Of a DNA stretch of 6,046 nt, positions 1-5,979 are shown in pieces. The DNA is from Oligoflexia bacterium (GTDB lineage Bacteria; Bdellovibrionota; UBA1018), in assembly GCA_025352185.1 (NCBI GenBank), contig JANXTV010000474.1, forward strand, positions 1 through 6,046, written 5' to 3'. Both the position numbers and the translations under genes were made by a program. How positions within the stretch are numbered: the stretch's first letter is position 1; the number at the start of each line of letters is the position of its first letter. The notes below the pieces were generated by a model, which saw nothing but the letters and a program-made list of their open reading frames with translations, had not been told where the DNA came from and ran no database searches.

Positions 1-67
1 ACACCGCCGGCGCCCACGACGGGCCGAACAGCGTCGAGGTCAGCGTCTCCACGACACCGAGCGTCAT
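1..67 (-). pseudogene. Foreign tail: LivH-like branched-chain amino-acid ABC permease, C-terminal fragment
   Basis: In the same frame as the gspK start, this stretch translates as MTLGVVETLTSTLFGPSWAP and then AV to the window edge. LivH-family inner-membrane permeases, which carry leucine, isoleucine and valine in ABC importers, have near their C-terminus a 'LGVVE(T/A)L' helix start followed by a loop often ending in 'SWAPAV' or similar and a final helix. The match is from memory of the family. Hand counting gives about 70 percent GC over bases 1-58, and nearly all third positions are G or C, unlike the roughly 50 percent gsp DNA to the right. There is no room for the roughly 250 residues that normally precede this part of LivH. 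The join lies somewhere near 58-70. It could be another membrane protein; the identity is moderately sure, and the change in character is surer. Confidence 0.55.
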
Positions 68-148
68 CGCCGCGATCACCATAAAGAGGGCAATGCCGCT
101 CTCTTCTCCTTTTCCGGTGAGAATTTTATAGCGTGGGATCAATGCCAT
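1..148 (-). CDS. gspK: GspK minor pseudopilin, N-terminal fragment running into foreign sequence
   Basis: GspK is the large minor pseudopilin that, with GspI and GspJ, forms the tip complex that starts pseudopilus assembly in the T2SS. The ATG at 148 lies inside the end of gspJ (23-base overlap) and is preceded by GGAGA at 158-162. The translation starts MALIPRYKILTGKGEESG, an 18-residue basic leader ending in Gly, followed by the hydrophobic run IALFMVIAAMTL. This is a prepilin-type leader cut after Gly18. Position +5 is Met instead of Glu, as is usual for GspK. The frame stays open to base 1 (49 codons), but from about residue 27-30 onward (bases 1 to about 67) it stops looking like GspK and resembles a LivH permease with much higher GC. 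Only about 27-30 residues are therefore genuine GspK, and the rest of the gene is missing. The GspK start is supported by position and leader; the downstream part should not be read as GspK. Confidence 0.75.
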   Translation of the reverse strand, partial: MALIPRYKILTGKGEESGIALFMVIAAMTLGVVETLTSTLFGPSWAPAV

Positions 149-1019
149 AAAATGGAGTCTCCGGTTTAAACATGTAAATCGCCTTAAAAGTAAGACGATT
201 CGCGCCGACGATTTCGGCTTGGAGTTCGATTAAATCAGGATAGAGCCCTTTCATATCGTCGCGGTTTGTATCCCAAGCAACCTCCCAAGCCTTTTTATCC
301 TTACGATAATAGCGAAATTTAAACGATTTCACCCCGGGCAGGAGCGGATAAACTTTCGGATCCTGGTTCTTCTTCTCTTCCGAAAAAACGGCCGGGTTTT
401 CAATCCGGACGAGAAGTTTAGTGCCCTCGACGATCTCCGAGTTCTTATCCTCCCGGAGTTCGTAAATGATTTTTGTAAACTCGGATTCGGGAGTATTTTT
501 ATAGACCCGCATGTGGGAGGCCGAAACGAATTGGAGACGGGAGTCCGTTCCGACAAACCGCGAGGGACGGATTCCGCTCAGGTCGGTCGCGCCGAGCCAG
601 TAGTCATTCGTTTGGCCGTATTCTGAACGGAGGAGTTCGTCGAGCTTCGTCTGATCCTCGGGACTTACGGCATCGGGTCCGGGGGGAGCACCCGGAATTT
701 TCCCCTGGTTCCCGCCAAATGCGCCGTTTTGGTCTACCGGCGCGGCGGCGGTGTCTTTTTTAAAGTTTTTCGGATTAAAATTTACCGGAGAAAAGAGAGC
801 GGCGACGTCCCGGTCAATGAGCCCCATCGCCAGACGAATCCCTCCGTAAAAGTCTCCCTCACCGATTGCCCGCGCACGGTAACGGAAGGTCTGGGTCGTC
901 GCCTGGTAGATAGCGACCGAAATCATCACGAGGAGGACGATCGCGATCATCACTTCGACGAGCGTGAATCCTTCGGTATTCCGAGTGAGTGATGTTTTAC
1001 GGATTAATCTGGAAATCAC
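126..1019 (-). CDS. gspJ: GspJ minor pseudopilin
   Basis: GspJ is a minor pseudopilin that joins GspI and GspK in the tip complex of the T2SS pseudopilus, anchored in the inner membrane before assembly. The 297-residue protein has a 16-residue basic stretch plus Gly17, then FTLVE, so the prepilin peptidase should cut after Gly17 and leave methylated Phe and Glu at +5 (residue 22). A hydrophobic helix spans about 18-40. The C-terminal half contains the GspJ-like pattern GVKSFKFRYY, then WEVAWD, then YPDLIELQAEI. The start is GTG at 1019, inside the end of gspI (23-base overlap), with GGTGGA at 1028-1033, eight bases upstream; no ATG lies upstream in the open frame. The protein is longer than the roughly 200 residues usual for GspJ. 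Residues about 82-125 are a Gly/Pro/Ala/Asn-rich segment that looks like a disordered insertion. The stop overlaps the gspK start. Confidence 0.9.
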   Translation of the reverse strand: MISRLIRKTSLTRNTEGFTLVEVMIAIVLLVMISVAIYQATTQTFRYRARAIGEGDFYGGIRLAMGLIDRDVAALFSPVNFNPKNFKKDTAAAPVDQNGAFGGNQGKIPGAPPGPDAVSPEDQTKLDELLRSEYGQTNDYWLGATDLSGIRPSRFVGTDSRLQFVSASHMRVYKNTPESEFTKIIYELREDKNSEIVEGTKLLVRIENPAVFSEEKKNQDPKVYPLLPGVKSFKFRYYRKDKKAWEVAWDTNRDDMKGLYPDLIELQAEIVGANRLTFKAIYMFKPETPFYGIDPTL

Positions 1020-1542
1020 TGTTTAGATCCACCCAGTACATGGCCACTTCGTAGTTTTGCTCGAAGGCGCCGCGTTTCCATTTTACGGTCATCGTTACTT
1101 GGCGAACCGCCTTCGAAAGGAAGTTCGTGATGACCTTTGTCATCTGCTCCATAATTGCCGAATTTTTTTCCTCTTCGTCTTTACTACTCGAAGCATCACT
1201 TCCGCCACCGGCCGCGTTGGCGGCTTTACTCAGGCCCTGGAGGTTGGGCAGTTTTACTTCCTTAATTTTTCGGGTCCAAGAATAGTCCTGGTACGGCTCA
1301 TCGAACGTACCCGAGAGTTCCTCCGACATTTCGTCAAATTTCTTTCCGGAGATTTCGACTTCCGTCTGCGCGATTGCCCACCGGGCGAGCATGCTCACCT
1401 CGTGAATTTGGCGGGATTTTAAAGCGGAGCTCATACTCGAGGATTGGATCGCGAGAATGGAGGAAAACGCGACGAGCATAATCGCCATCGCAATCATCAC
1501 TTCCAGTAATGTAAAACCATCTCCGCGCAGGATTCTTCTCAT
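997..1542 (-). CDS. gspI: GspI minor pseudopilin
   Basis: GspI is a minor pseudopilin thought to nucleate the T2SS pseudopilus tip through contacts with GspJ and GspK. The 181-residue product starts MRRILRGDG and then FTLLEVMIAMAIMLVAFSSI, a very short nine-residue leader cut after Gly9, with Glu at +5 (residue 14) and a hydrophobic helix at about 10-32. The motif MLARWAIAQTE at 51-61 matches the family's conserved 'A..lA..q.e' helix after the membrane part, and VTMTVKWKRG near 149-158 fits the conserved 'v.V.W' strand. The ATG at 1542 overlaps the gspH TGA by four bases (ATGA), so translation is probably coupled; GGAGG at 1556-1560 lies 13 bases upstream. Typical GspI proteins have about 120-130 residues. 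The extra length sits at about 101-140, an Ala/Gly/Ser/Glu-rich stretch predicted to be flexible or helical. Confidence 0.9.
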   Translation of the reverse strand: MRRILRGDGFTLLEVMIAMAIMLVAFSSILAIQSSSMSSALKSRQIHEVSMLARWAIAQTEVEISGKKFDEMSEELSGTFDEPYQDYSWTRKIKEVKLPNLQGLSKAANAAGGGSDASSSKDEEEKNSAIMEQMTKVITNFLSKAVRQVTMTVKWKRGAFEQNYEVAMYWVDLNSDFQINP

Positions 1543-2180
1543 GGCTCGAGTAACGCCTCCTTCGTGGTGAGGTAGCGTTCGATCACTTTCGTCCGGCCGA
1601 CGATCGGTTCGATGACGAGAGTCGCCTTATGGTTAGACGTATCCTTGAGATGGATCACCGTTTGTTCGATAATCCCGTGGGGAAAAAAGTGCGTGTACGC
1701 CGTACCTTCGACGATGGGATCTTTCGTTTGCTCGGTCGTTACGTCCTCGAACTCTACCCCGCGGGGAAGTTCGTTCTTTTTGCGCGTGACGTAAGTCGCG
1801 AGCGTAAAATTGGGGCCAGCCTCTTTTTTATCGTCGTCTGACTTCGACCCGAATTTTTTAATGCGGGCCGCGCGGGCTTTCGATTCTTCAGTTTCCATTA
1901 GGAGTTGTTGCGGGCCGACTTCGACCCAGTACTGCCGATTCTTAATGTCGAAGACGAGTCGGTGAACTTTTTTCGTCATTAGGGCCGCATTATAGGCATG
2001 CCGAACGGTCGTCGCGAGGTCGCGGGTAGTAGAGCCGAGCGAAAGCTTAAAGACGCTGGAAATGCTGGGAATGGCCATCGTCCCGATCAGAGCCATCAGA
2101 GCGACGACGACCAGGAGTTCGACGAGCGAAAACCCTTTTTCGTTGGACGCTACACGATGGCGGAAGGAGGCAAGGACCAT
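1539..2180 (-). CDS. gspH: GspH minor pseudopilin
   Basis: GspH is a minor pseudopilin that lies just below the I-J-K tip in the T2SS pseudopilus. The 213-residue protein has the leader MVLASFRHRVASNEKG, cut after Gly16, then FSLVELLVVVALMALIGTMA with Glu at +5 (residue 21) and a membrane helix at about 17-37. The early segment TTRDLATTVRHAYNAALMTK (51-70) has the shape of the GspH/FimT 'L...l..aR..A' helix, and FFPHGIIEQTVIHL near 165-178 matches the family's 'F.p.G......i.l' strand pair. It lies between gspG (29-base gap) and gspI (four-base overlap). The Shine-Dalgarno is weak: only GGGA directly next to the ATG. A highly charged Lys/Glu/Asp segment at about 96-122 makes it somewhat longer than the usual 160-190 residues. 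FimT-like type IV pilus proteins share this fold, but the operon decides for GspH. Confidence 0.85.
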   Translation of the reverse strand: MVLASFRHRVASNEKGFSLVELLVVVALMALIGTMAIPSISSVFKLSLGSTTRDLATTVRHAYNAALMTKKVHRLVFDIKNRQYWVEVGPQQLLMETEESKARAARIKKFGSKSDDDKKEAGPNFTLATYVTRKKNELPRGVEFEDVTTEQTKDPIVEGTAYTHFFPHGIIEQTVIHLKDTSNHKATLVIEPIVGRTKVIERYLTTKEALLEP

Positions 2181-2209
2181 TCCCAGCTCATTTCTTAGAC
2201 TGAGGAAAT

Positions 2210-2668
2210 TTAGATCGTATCCGACGTGATGTCGGCGTTATTTTCGGTGCCGTCCGGGGCGCCGTCTTGGCCGAGCGACTTAATTACGAATTTCGTTCCG
2301 TCCGATTCGTAGATAAAAGCATTACCCCATCCATCGTTCGGGACTTTTTTCGAATAGCCTTCGGGATTGTAGTTTTTACATTCACGTCCGCCCGTCGGTT
2401 TCGAGACCAGTGCTTCTAAGCCTTGATCGGTCGTCGGGTAATAGTTGCAGTCGAGGCGAAAATTATCGAGGAGCGTCGCTAAGTTTCGAATTTGGATCTT
2501 CGTCGAGTCAACCTTCGCGCGGTTATACTGCGACATGATTTTACCCACGGCGAACGTACCGATCATCGCGATAATGGCCACGACGATCAGCATTTCGGTC
2601 AGGGTAAAGCCGCGTTCGCTGCGGAGGATGGATTTTTCGAGCGGGGACTTTACTACTTCGTTCATCAT
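2210..2668 (-). CDS. gspG: GspG major pseudopilin
   Basis: GspG is the main subunit of the T2SS pseudopilus, the periplasmic fibre that acts as piston or screw to expel exoproteins. The 152-residue precursor has a 20-residue leader ending SERG, cut after Gly20, then FTLTEMLIVVAIIAMIGTFA with Glu at +5 (residue 25); the mature protein is about 132 residues, a normal length. GspG hallmarks are TTDQGLEAL (79-87), KKVPNDGWGNAFIY (107-120) and the calcium-loop region SLGQDGAPDGTENNADIT (131-148), whose acidic and Asn residues fit the conserved calcium site of the family. Two cysteines, Cys74 (in LDCNYYP) and Cys97 (in GRECKNY), replace positions where many GspGs have none. The ATG at 2668 is followed by a second ATG at 2665. 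A strong AGGAGA lies at 2674-2679, and its TAG is the gspF stop, so gspF and gspG are likely coupled. Confidence 0.96.
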   Translation of the reverse strand: MMNEVVKSPLEKSILRSERGFTLTEMLIVVAIIAMIGTFAVGKIMSQYNRAKVDSTKIQIRNLATLLDNFRLDCNYYPTTDQGLEALVSKPTGGRECKNYNPEGYSKKVPNDGWGNAFIYESDGTKFVIKSLGQDGAPDGTENNADITSDTI

Positions 2669-2673
2669 ATCGT

Positions 2674-2680
2674 TCTCCTA
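2674..2680 (-). promoter_or_regulatory. Ribosome binding site of gspG overlapping the gspF stop
   Basis: TAGGAGA on the minus strand is the best Shine-Dalgarno in the window and stands five bases before the gspG ATG. Its first three bases are the TAG stop of gspF. A strong site here fits the need for many more copies of the major pseudopilin than of the other T2SS parts. Confidence 0.7.
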
Positions 2681-3904
2681 ATTAATGTTGCCGAGATCGA
2701 GGAGGGGCATGAATACGGAGATCACAATGAATCCGACCATTCCCCCCATTCCGATAATCATCAACGGTTCTAAGAGGGAGGTGAGTCCCTCAATCTTTGC
2801 GTTAATTTGTTCTTCGTACGTCTCCGCGACGTTCAGAAGCATGGCGGGGAGTTCCCCGGTTTTTTCACCAATCGAAATCATATGGATAACGAGGGGTGGA
2901 AACTGTCCCGATTTTCCGAGCGGACCGGCGATCGACTGCCCTTCGGTGATATTCTCCCGTGCGTTCGCGATTGCGTTCGCCAGTAGGGTATTCCCCACGA
3001 GATTCCGCGCGATGGTGAGCGCTCCGAGAATCGGTACGCCGGATCCAAGTAGGGTGGCCATGGTCGATGTAAATCGAGTCACGCCGATCATCCGGATGAG
3101 AGATCCGAAAATCGGAATCTTCAGCTGCATGGCATCCCAGGCGGGTTTTCCCGTAGGAGTTTTTTTCCAACGAAGAAAGAAAACGATCGAACCGACGAAA
3201 CTTCCGAGAATAAGGTACCAGTAAGTGATGATGATATCCGATGTGGCCATGAGAAAAACGGTCATCGGGGGCATCTTTTTCCCCATCGAATCGAAAACCG
3301 TTTTTAACTGCGGGAGCACGAACGTAAAAATGGCGATCATGAGGACCGAAGCCACGACGAGCATCAGGCATGGATAGGTCATCCCGCTCACGACTTTCGT
3401 GCGCAGGCGCATCTGCGCTTCCTTCAGTTGGGCGAGACGAATCATGACGAGCGAGAGCGTGCCGGACGCCTCTCCGGCCTCGATCATGTTTACGAAAATA
3501 TTATCAAAGATTCGGGGATGCTTCGACATCGCGCGAGAAAGGGAGGCCCCTTCGTTCACGTCCTGCTTTACCTGGGAGAGCGTGAGCTTAATGACCGGGT
3601 GTTCGGACTGTTCGACCATCGCGCTCAGTGCTTCGACGAGCTGAATGTTCGCTTTAATGAGCGACGCGAGCTGACGAGTCATCATCGCGATATCTTTTTG
3701 ACTCGCTTTCGCCGAGAAAAATCCGGCTTGGGCGTTGCTACCGGCCGCACCCTTAGTGCTATTTGAATTTTTTTCTCCGATTTCGTAAACGGAAAGTCCC
3801 TGCTTCTTGAGTTTCAGGCGTGCGGCTTTTACGTTCTCTGCGTCGACGAGTCCGCGGCTAGATTTTCCGCCGGGAGCATAAGCTTTATAATCAAAAACGG
3901 GCAT
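2678..3904 (-). CDS. gspF: GspF inner-membrane platform protein
   Basis: GspF is the polytopic inner-membrane protein at the centre of the T2SS assembly platform; it contacts the GspE ATPase and GspL and is thought to transmit motion to the pseudopilus. The 408-residue product has the standard family length. It begins MPVFDYKAY, the typical N-terminal 'F.Y.A' strand of GspF/PilC proteins. The two repeated T2SSF cytoplasmic domains lie at about 72-195 (with RQLASLIKANIQLVEAL and VNMIEAGEASGTL) and 275-398 (with TSTMATLLGSGVPILGAL and HMISIGEKTGELPAMLLNVA). Membrane helices are visible at about 178-198, 223-244 and 378-400. Residues 44-66 form a Ser/Asn/Gly/Ala linker after the N-terminal domain. 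The ATG at 3904 has AGGAG at 3912-3916, seven bases upstream, and follows the gspE stop by 13 bases. PilC is the close homologue in type IV pili, but the gspG-K genes behind it settle the call. Confidence 0.96.
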   Translation of the reverse strand: MPVFDYKAYAPGGKSSRGLVDAENVKAARLKLKKQGLSVYEIGEKNSNSTKGAAGSNAQAGFFSAKASQKDIAMMTRQLASLIKANIQLVEALSAMVEQSEHPVIKLTLSQVKQDVNEGASLSRAMSKHPRIFDNIFVNMIEAGEASGTLSLVMIRLAQLKEAQMRLRTKVVSGMTYPCLMLVVASVLMIAIFTFVLPQLKTVFDSMGKKMPPMTVFLMATSDIIITYWYLILGSFVGSIVFFLRWKKTPTGKPAWDAMQLKIPIFGSLIRMIGVTRFTSTMATLLGSGVPILGALTIARNLVGNTLLANAIANARENITEGQSIAGPLGKSGQFPPLVIHMISIGEKTGELPAMLLNVAETYEEQINAKIEGLTSLLEPLMIIGMGGMVGFIVISVFMPLLDLGNIN

Positions 3905-3911
3905 CGCTTAA

Positions 3912-3916
3912 CTCCT
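3912..3916 (-). promoter_or_regulatory. Ribosome binding site of gspF
   Basis: AGGAG on the minus strand lies seven bases before the gspF ATG at 3904, within the 13-base gap after the gspE stop. It supports this ATG as the start. Confidence 0.65.
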
Positions 3917-3917
3917 C

Positions 3918-5633
3918 TTATTCTTCGGCATGGGTCGCGCGTAGTAGTTCGTCAATCGTCGTCGCGCCGGCAAATACTTTTCCGATCGCGTCTTCCCGCA
4001 GTGTCCGCATACCCGCGGCAACGGCGGCTTTCTTAATCATCCCGCCGTCGGCGCGTTTCACGATCAGCGATCTCAAGTTATCGTCGATCAGCATGAGTTC
4101 ATGCGAAACGGTACGACCTGAATAGCCCGAATGTGAGCAGCTTGGGCAGCCGACTGCCTTGAAGATCGTCGCCCCGTCCGGGATTTTCTGCATCCCTAAT
4201 TCAATCATTTCAAATTCGGACGGCGTATGCGGGACGCGGCATTTCGTGCAGACTTTTCGAATCAGGCGCTGCGCAATCACTCCCAGAAGCGAGGAGGCGA
4301 CGAGGAAGGGTTCGACACCCATATCGGTGAGACGAGTGGAGACACCGGGCGCGTCGTTGGTGTGGAGCGTGGATAAAACTAAGTGACCGGTGAGCGAAGC
4401 GTTAATGGCAATTTCCGCAGTTTCCCGGTCTCGAATTTCCCCGACCATGATGATGTCAGGGTTCTGACGAAGGAAGGCCCGTAGGACCCGGGCGAAGGTG
4501 AGTTCGATCTTCGTATTAATCTGAACTTGGTTAATGCCGTGAATTTGATACTCGACCGGGTCTTCGACGGTCATGATATTCCGCTCGGGTGCGTTCAGTT
4601 TTGATAGGCACGCGGCGAGGGTCGAAGATTTCCCGGAGCCCGTAGGACCGGTGACGAGAATCATTCCGTATTTTTTCGAGATGAGGTTTTCAATAATTTC
4701 GTTCGAACGAGCCGAGAAGCCCAGTTGTTCGAGCGACATGATCGTGCCCGTCTGCTGAAGAATACGCATGACGAGCCGTTCGCCGTGGGCGGCGGGGACG
4801 GTCGAAAGACGAATATCGATATCTTTACCGGCAATTTTAATTTTAATCCGGCCATCCTGCGGAAGTCGTTTTTCAGCGATGTCGAGCTGACCCATGACCT
4901 TAATCCGGGAGCTGATGGCCGCGTGGGCGCGTTTCGGCTGCCGAATGACGTCGTAGAGCACGCCATCGACGCGGAACCGGGTGACGAATTCCTTTTCAAA
5001 CGGCTCGATGTGAATATCGGAAGCGTTTTCTTTTACCGCACGGAAAAGGAGCGAGTTCACGAATTTAATGACGGGGGCATCGTCTTCGGTGCCCTCGAGA
5101 ATATCGATCGGGCCTTCGAGGTCCATCGCTTCTTCGAATTCACCCTCGATTTCTCCAACCATGTTATCGGTGTTGCGTTCGTAGACGCGGTTAATCGCGT
5201 CTTGCACTCGCATCGAAGTCGAAACGCAAACCCGGATCGGCATTCCGGTGAGCACCTGGAGGTCGTCGATGATGGATTCGTTAAATGGATCGGCGACGCA
5301 GACGACGAGGCGTTCGCCCGAAGGAGTCATCTCCTTCGTCATCGGAATCACTTCTTTCGCCTTACAGTAGTTAATCGGAATCCCACTCACGATTTTCGGA
5401 TCAATATCCGAAGGCTTTAAATCTTCCACGAACGGAATGCCGAGCTGAATGCAAAGTGCCCGCATGATCTCGTGGGGCATAATCATGTTTCGTCGAATCA
5501 GGATATCCCCGAGGAGTCCCCCTTCCTTTTCCTGGATGCGGAGCGCTTCCTCGAGTTGACCGTCCTGAAGCGAAGTGTGCTTCAGGAGAATCTGACCGAG
5601 GCGGGGAGTAGGAGTGTGCGGGGTGATCGCCAT
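3918..5633 (-). CDS. gspE: GspE secretion ATPase
   Basis: GspE is the cytoplasmic hexameric ATPase that powers pseudopilus assembly in the T2SS, bound to the membrane through GspL and GspF. The chosen ATG at 5633 gives 571 residues. An N-terminal MshEN/GspE-N region covers about 10-150, beginning RLGQILLKHTSLQDGQLEEA. The N2 part follows, with SDIHIEPFE (205-213) and RFRVDG (219-224). The ATPase core shows Walker A GPTGSGKSS (329-337), Asp box EDPVEYQIHGINQVQIN (357-373), Walker B IIMVGEIRD (394-402, catalytic Glu399) and His box LTGHLVLSTLHTND (414-427). The zinc finger is intact as CTKC (462-465) and CPSC (496-499), a four-cysteine subdomain typical of GspE. An in-frame GTG at 5702 would add 23 residues but would overlap the upstream gene by 68 bases and lacks family similarity. 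The ATG lies one base after the upstream TAA. PilB is the alternative family; context favours GspE. Confidence 0.97.
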   Translation of the reverse strand: MAITPHTPTPRLGQILLKHTSLQDGQLEEALRIQEKEGGLLGDILIRRNMIMPHEIMRALCIQLGIPFVEDLKPSDIDPKIVSGIPINYCKAKEVIPMTKEMTPSGERLVVCVADPFNESIIDDLQVLTGMPIRVCVSTSMRVQDAINRVYERNTDNMVGEIEGEFEEAMDLEGPIDILEGTEDDAPVIKFVNSLLFRAVKENASDIHIEPFEKEFVTRFRVDGVLYDVIRQPKRAHAAISSRIKVMGQLDIAEKRLPQDGRIKIKIAGKDIDIRLSTVPAAHGERLVMRILQQTGTIMSLEQLGFSARSNEIIENLISKKYGMILVTGPTGSGKSSTLAACLSKLNAPERNIMTVEDPVEYQIHGINQVQINTKIELTFARVLRAFLRQNPDIIMVGEIRDRETAEIAINASLTGHLVLSTLHTNDAPGVSTRLTDMGVEPFLVASSLLGVIAQRLIRKVCTKCRVPHTPSEFEMIELGMQKIPDGATIFKAVGCPSCSHSGYSGRTVSHELMLIDDNLRSLIVKRADGGMIKKAAVAAGMRTLREDAIGKVFAGATTIDELLRATHAEE

Positions 5634-5634
5634 A

Positions 5635-5979
5635 TTAGCCCTGACCACCATCGAACACGGGTGGAGGGGGGGGAAGATCGCCACTGTCGGGAGCGAACCC
5701 ACCTTGCGGCATCACTGGGTTTCCCGGTACCGGAGCGGTCCCCGAAGTTCCCGTGCCCGGTGCGAGGTTCGAACGCGAGCTGGAACCGGAATCGCGATTC
5801 TTCGAGCCGTTATTCGATCCCGAGTTTTCGTCAATCATCATACTGCCGTCGGGGCTGTTATCGATCGTGAAGTTCGTCATCGGCTTATCGTTCATGACTT
5901 TATTCATGTCGGGAAGGGAACGTACGATTTTATCCCGGAAGTCTTTTCCGAGATCTACGCCGCCGAGACCTGAACTCAT
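5635..5979 (-). CDS. C-terminal fragment of the gene upstream of gspE, probably GspD secretin tail (5' end missing)
   Basis: This frame ends with TAA at 5635-5637, one base before the gspE ATG, so it belongs to the same operon. Classical order would make it the C-terminal end of GspD, the outer-membrane secretin, or less likely GspC. The readable sequence is GLGGVDLGKDFRDKIVRSLP, then roughly 20 more ordinary residues, then about 75 residues of low complexity rich in Ser, Asn, Gly, Asp and Pro, ending PPPPPVFDGGQG. No secretin core is present, so the assignment rests on position and is only inferred. Start codons at 5979 (ATG) and 5988 (TTG) lie in bases that are the antisense of a prolyl-tRNA synthetase fragment, so neither is likely to be the true start; a TGA closes the frame at 5995-5997. 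Genuine gsp coding probably begins near 5970 and continued upstream in the original genome. Confidence 0.5.
   Translation of the reverse strand: MSSGLGGVDLGKDFRDKIVRSLPDMNKVMNDKPMTNFTIDNSPDGSMMIDENSGSNNGSKNRDSGSSSRSNLAPGTGTSGTAPVPGNPVMPQGGFAPDSGDLPPPPPVFDGGQG
5639..5642 (-). promoter_or_regulatory. Weak ribosome binding site of gspE
   Basis: AGGG on the minus strand lies five bases upstream of the ATG at 5633 and overlaps the last codons and stop region of the upstream gene. It is short, but with the one-base spacing between the TAA at 5635-5637 and the ATG it supports the 5633 start and translational coupling over the longer GTG start at 5702. Confidence 0.45.

Noticed and set aside
2685..3224. 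179-codon plus-strand open frame opposite gspF, and a 168-codon minus frame at 2865-3371
   Set aside because: Both overlap gspF in other frames; gspF has complete family motifs across the region, so these are shadows.
4725..5420. 231-codon open frame on the plus strand opposite gspE
   Set aside because: It lies wholly antisense to the strongly conserved gspE coding region. Its composition, rich in Arg, Asp, His and Phe, is what the reverse complement of that gene gives, and it has no recognisable domain.
3918..5633. A type IV pilus operon (pilB, pilC and pilins) instead of a T2SS
   Set aside because: PilB and PilC resemble GspE and GspF, but the next genes are a GspG with its TDQGLEAL and calcium-loop motifs, followed by H, I, J and a Glu5-less K, in the order specific to the T2SS.
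5634..5702. Longer gspE start at the GTG at 5702, adding 23 residues
   Set aside because: The added residues (MGSLPTVAIFPPLHPCSMVV and three more) have no GspE character and are the shadow of the overlapping low-complexity tail of the upstream gene. The ATG at 5633 is spaced one base after the preceding stop.
126..5970. A novel or previously undescribed system hidden in the gsp region
   Set aside because: Every base of this stretch is accounted for by recognisable T2SS genes or their few-base gaps. I found no repeats, extra genes or RNA-like structures beyond them.
5614..5973. Plus-strand open frame near the right end as a possible 5' part of the prolyl-tRNA synthetase gene
   Set aside because: It is in a different frame from the ProRS fragment (it stops at 5971-5973), and its translation shows none of the ProRS N-terminal or motif 1 features. 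It is antisense to the tail of the gene before gspE.
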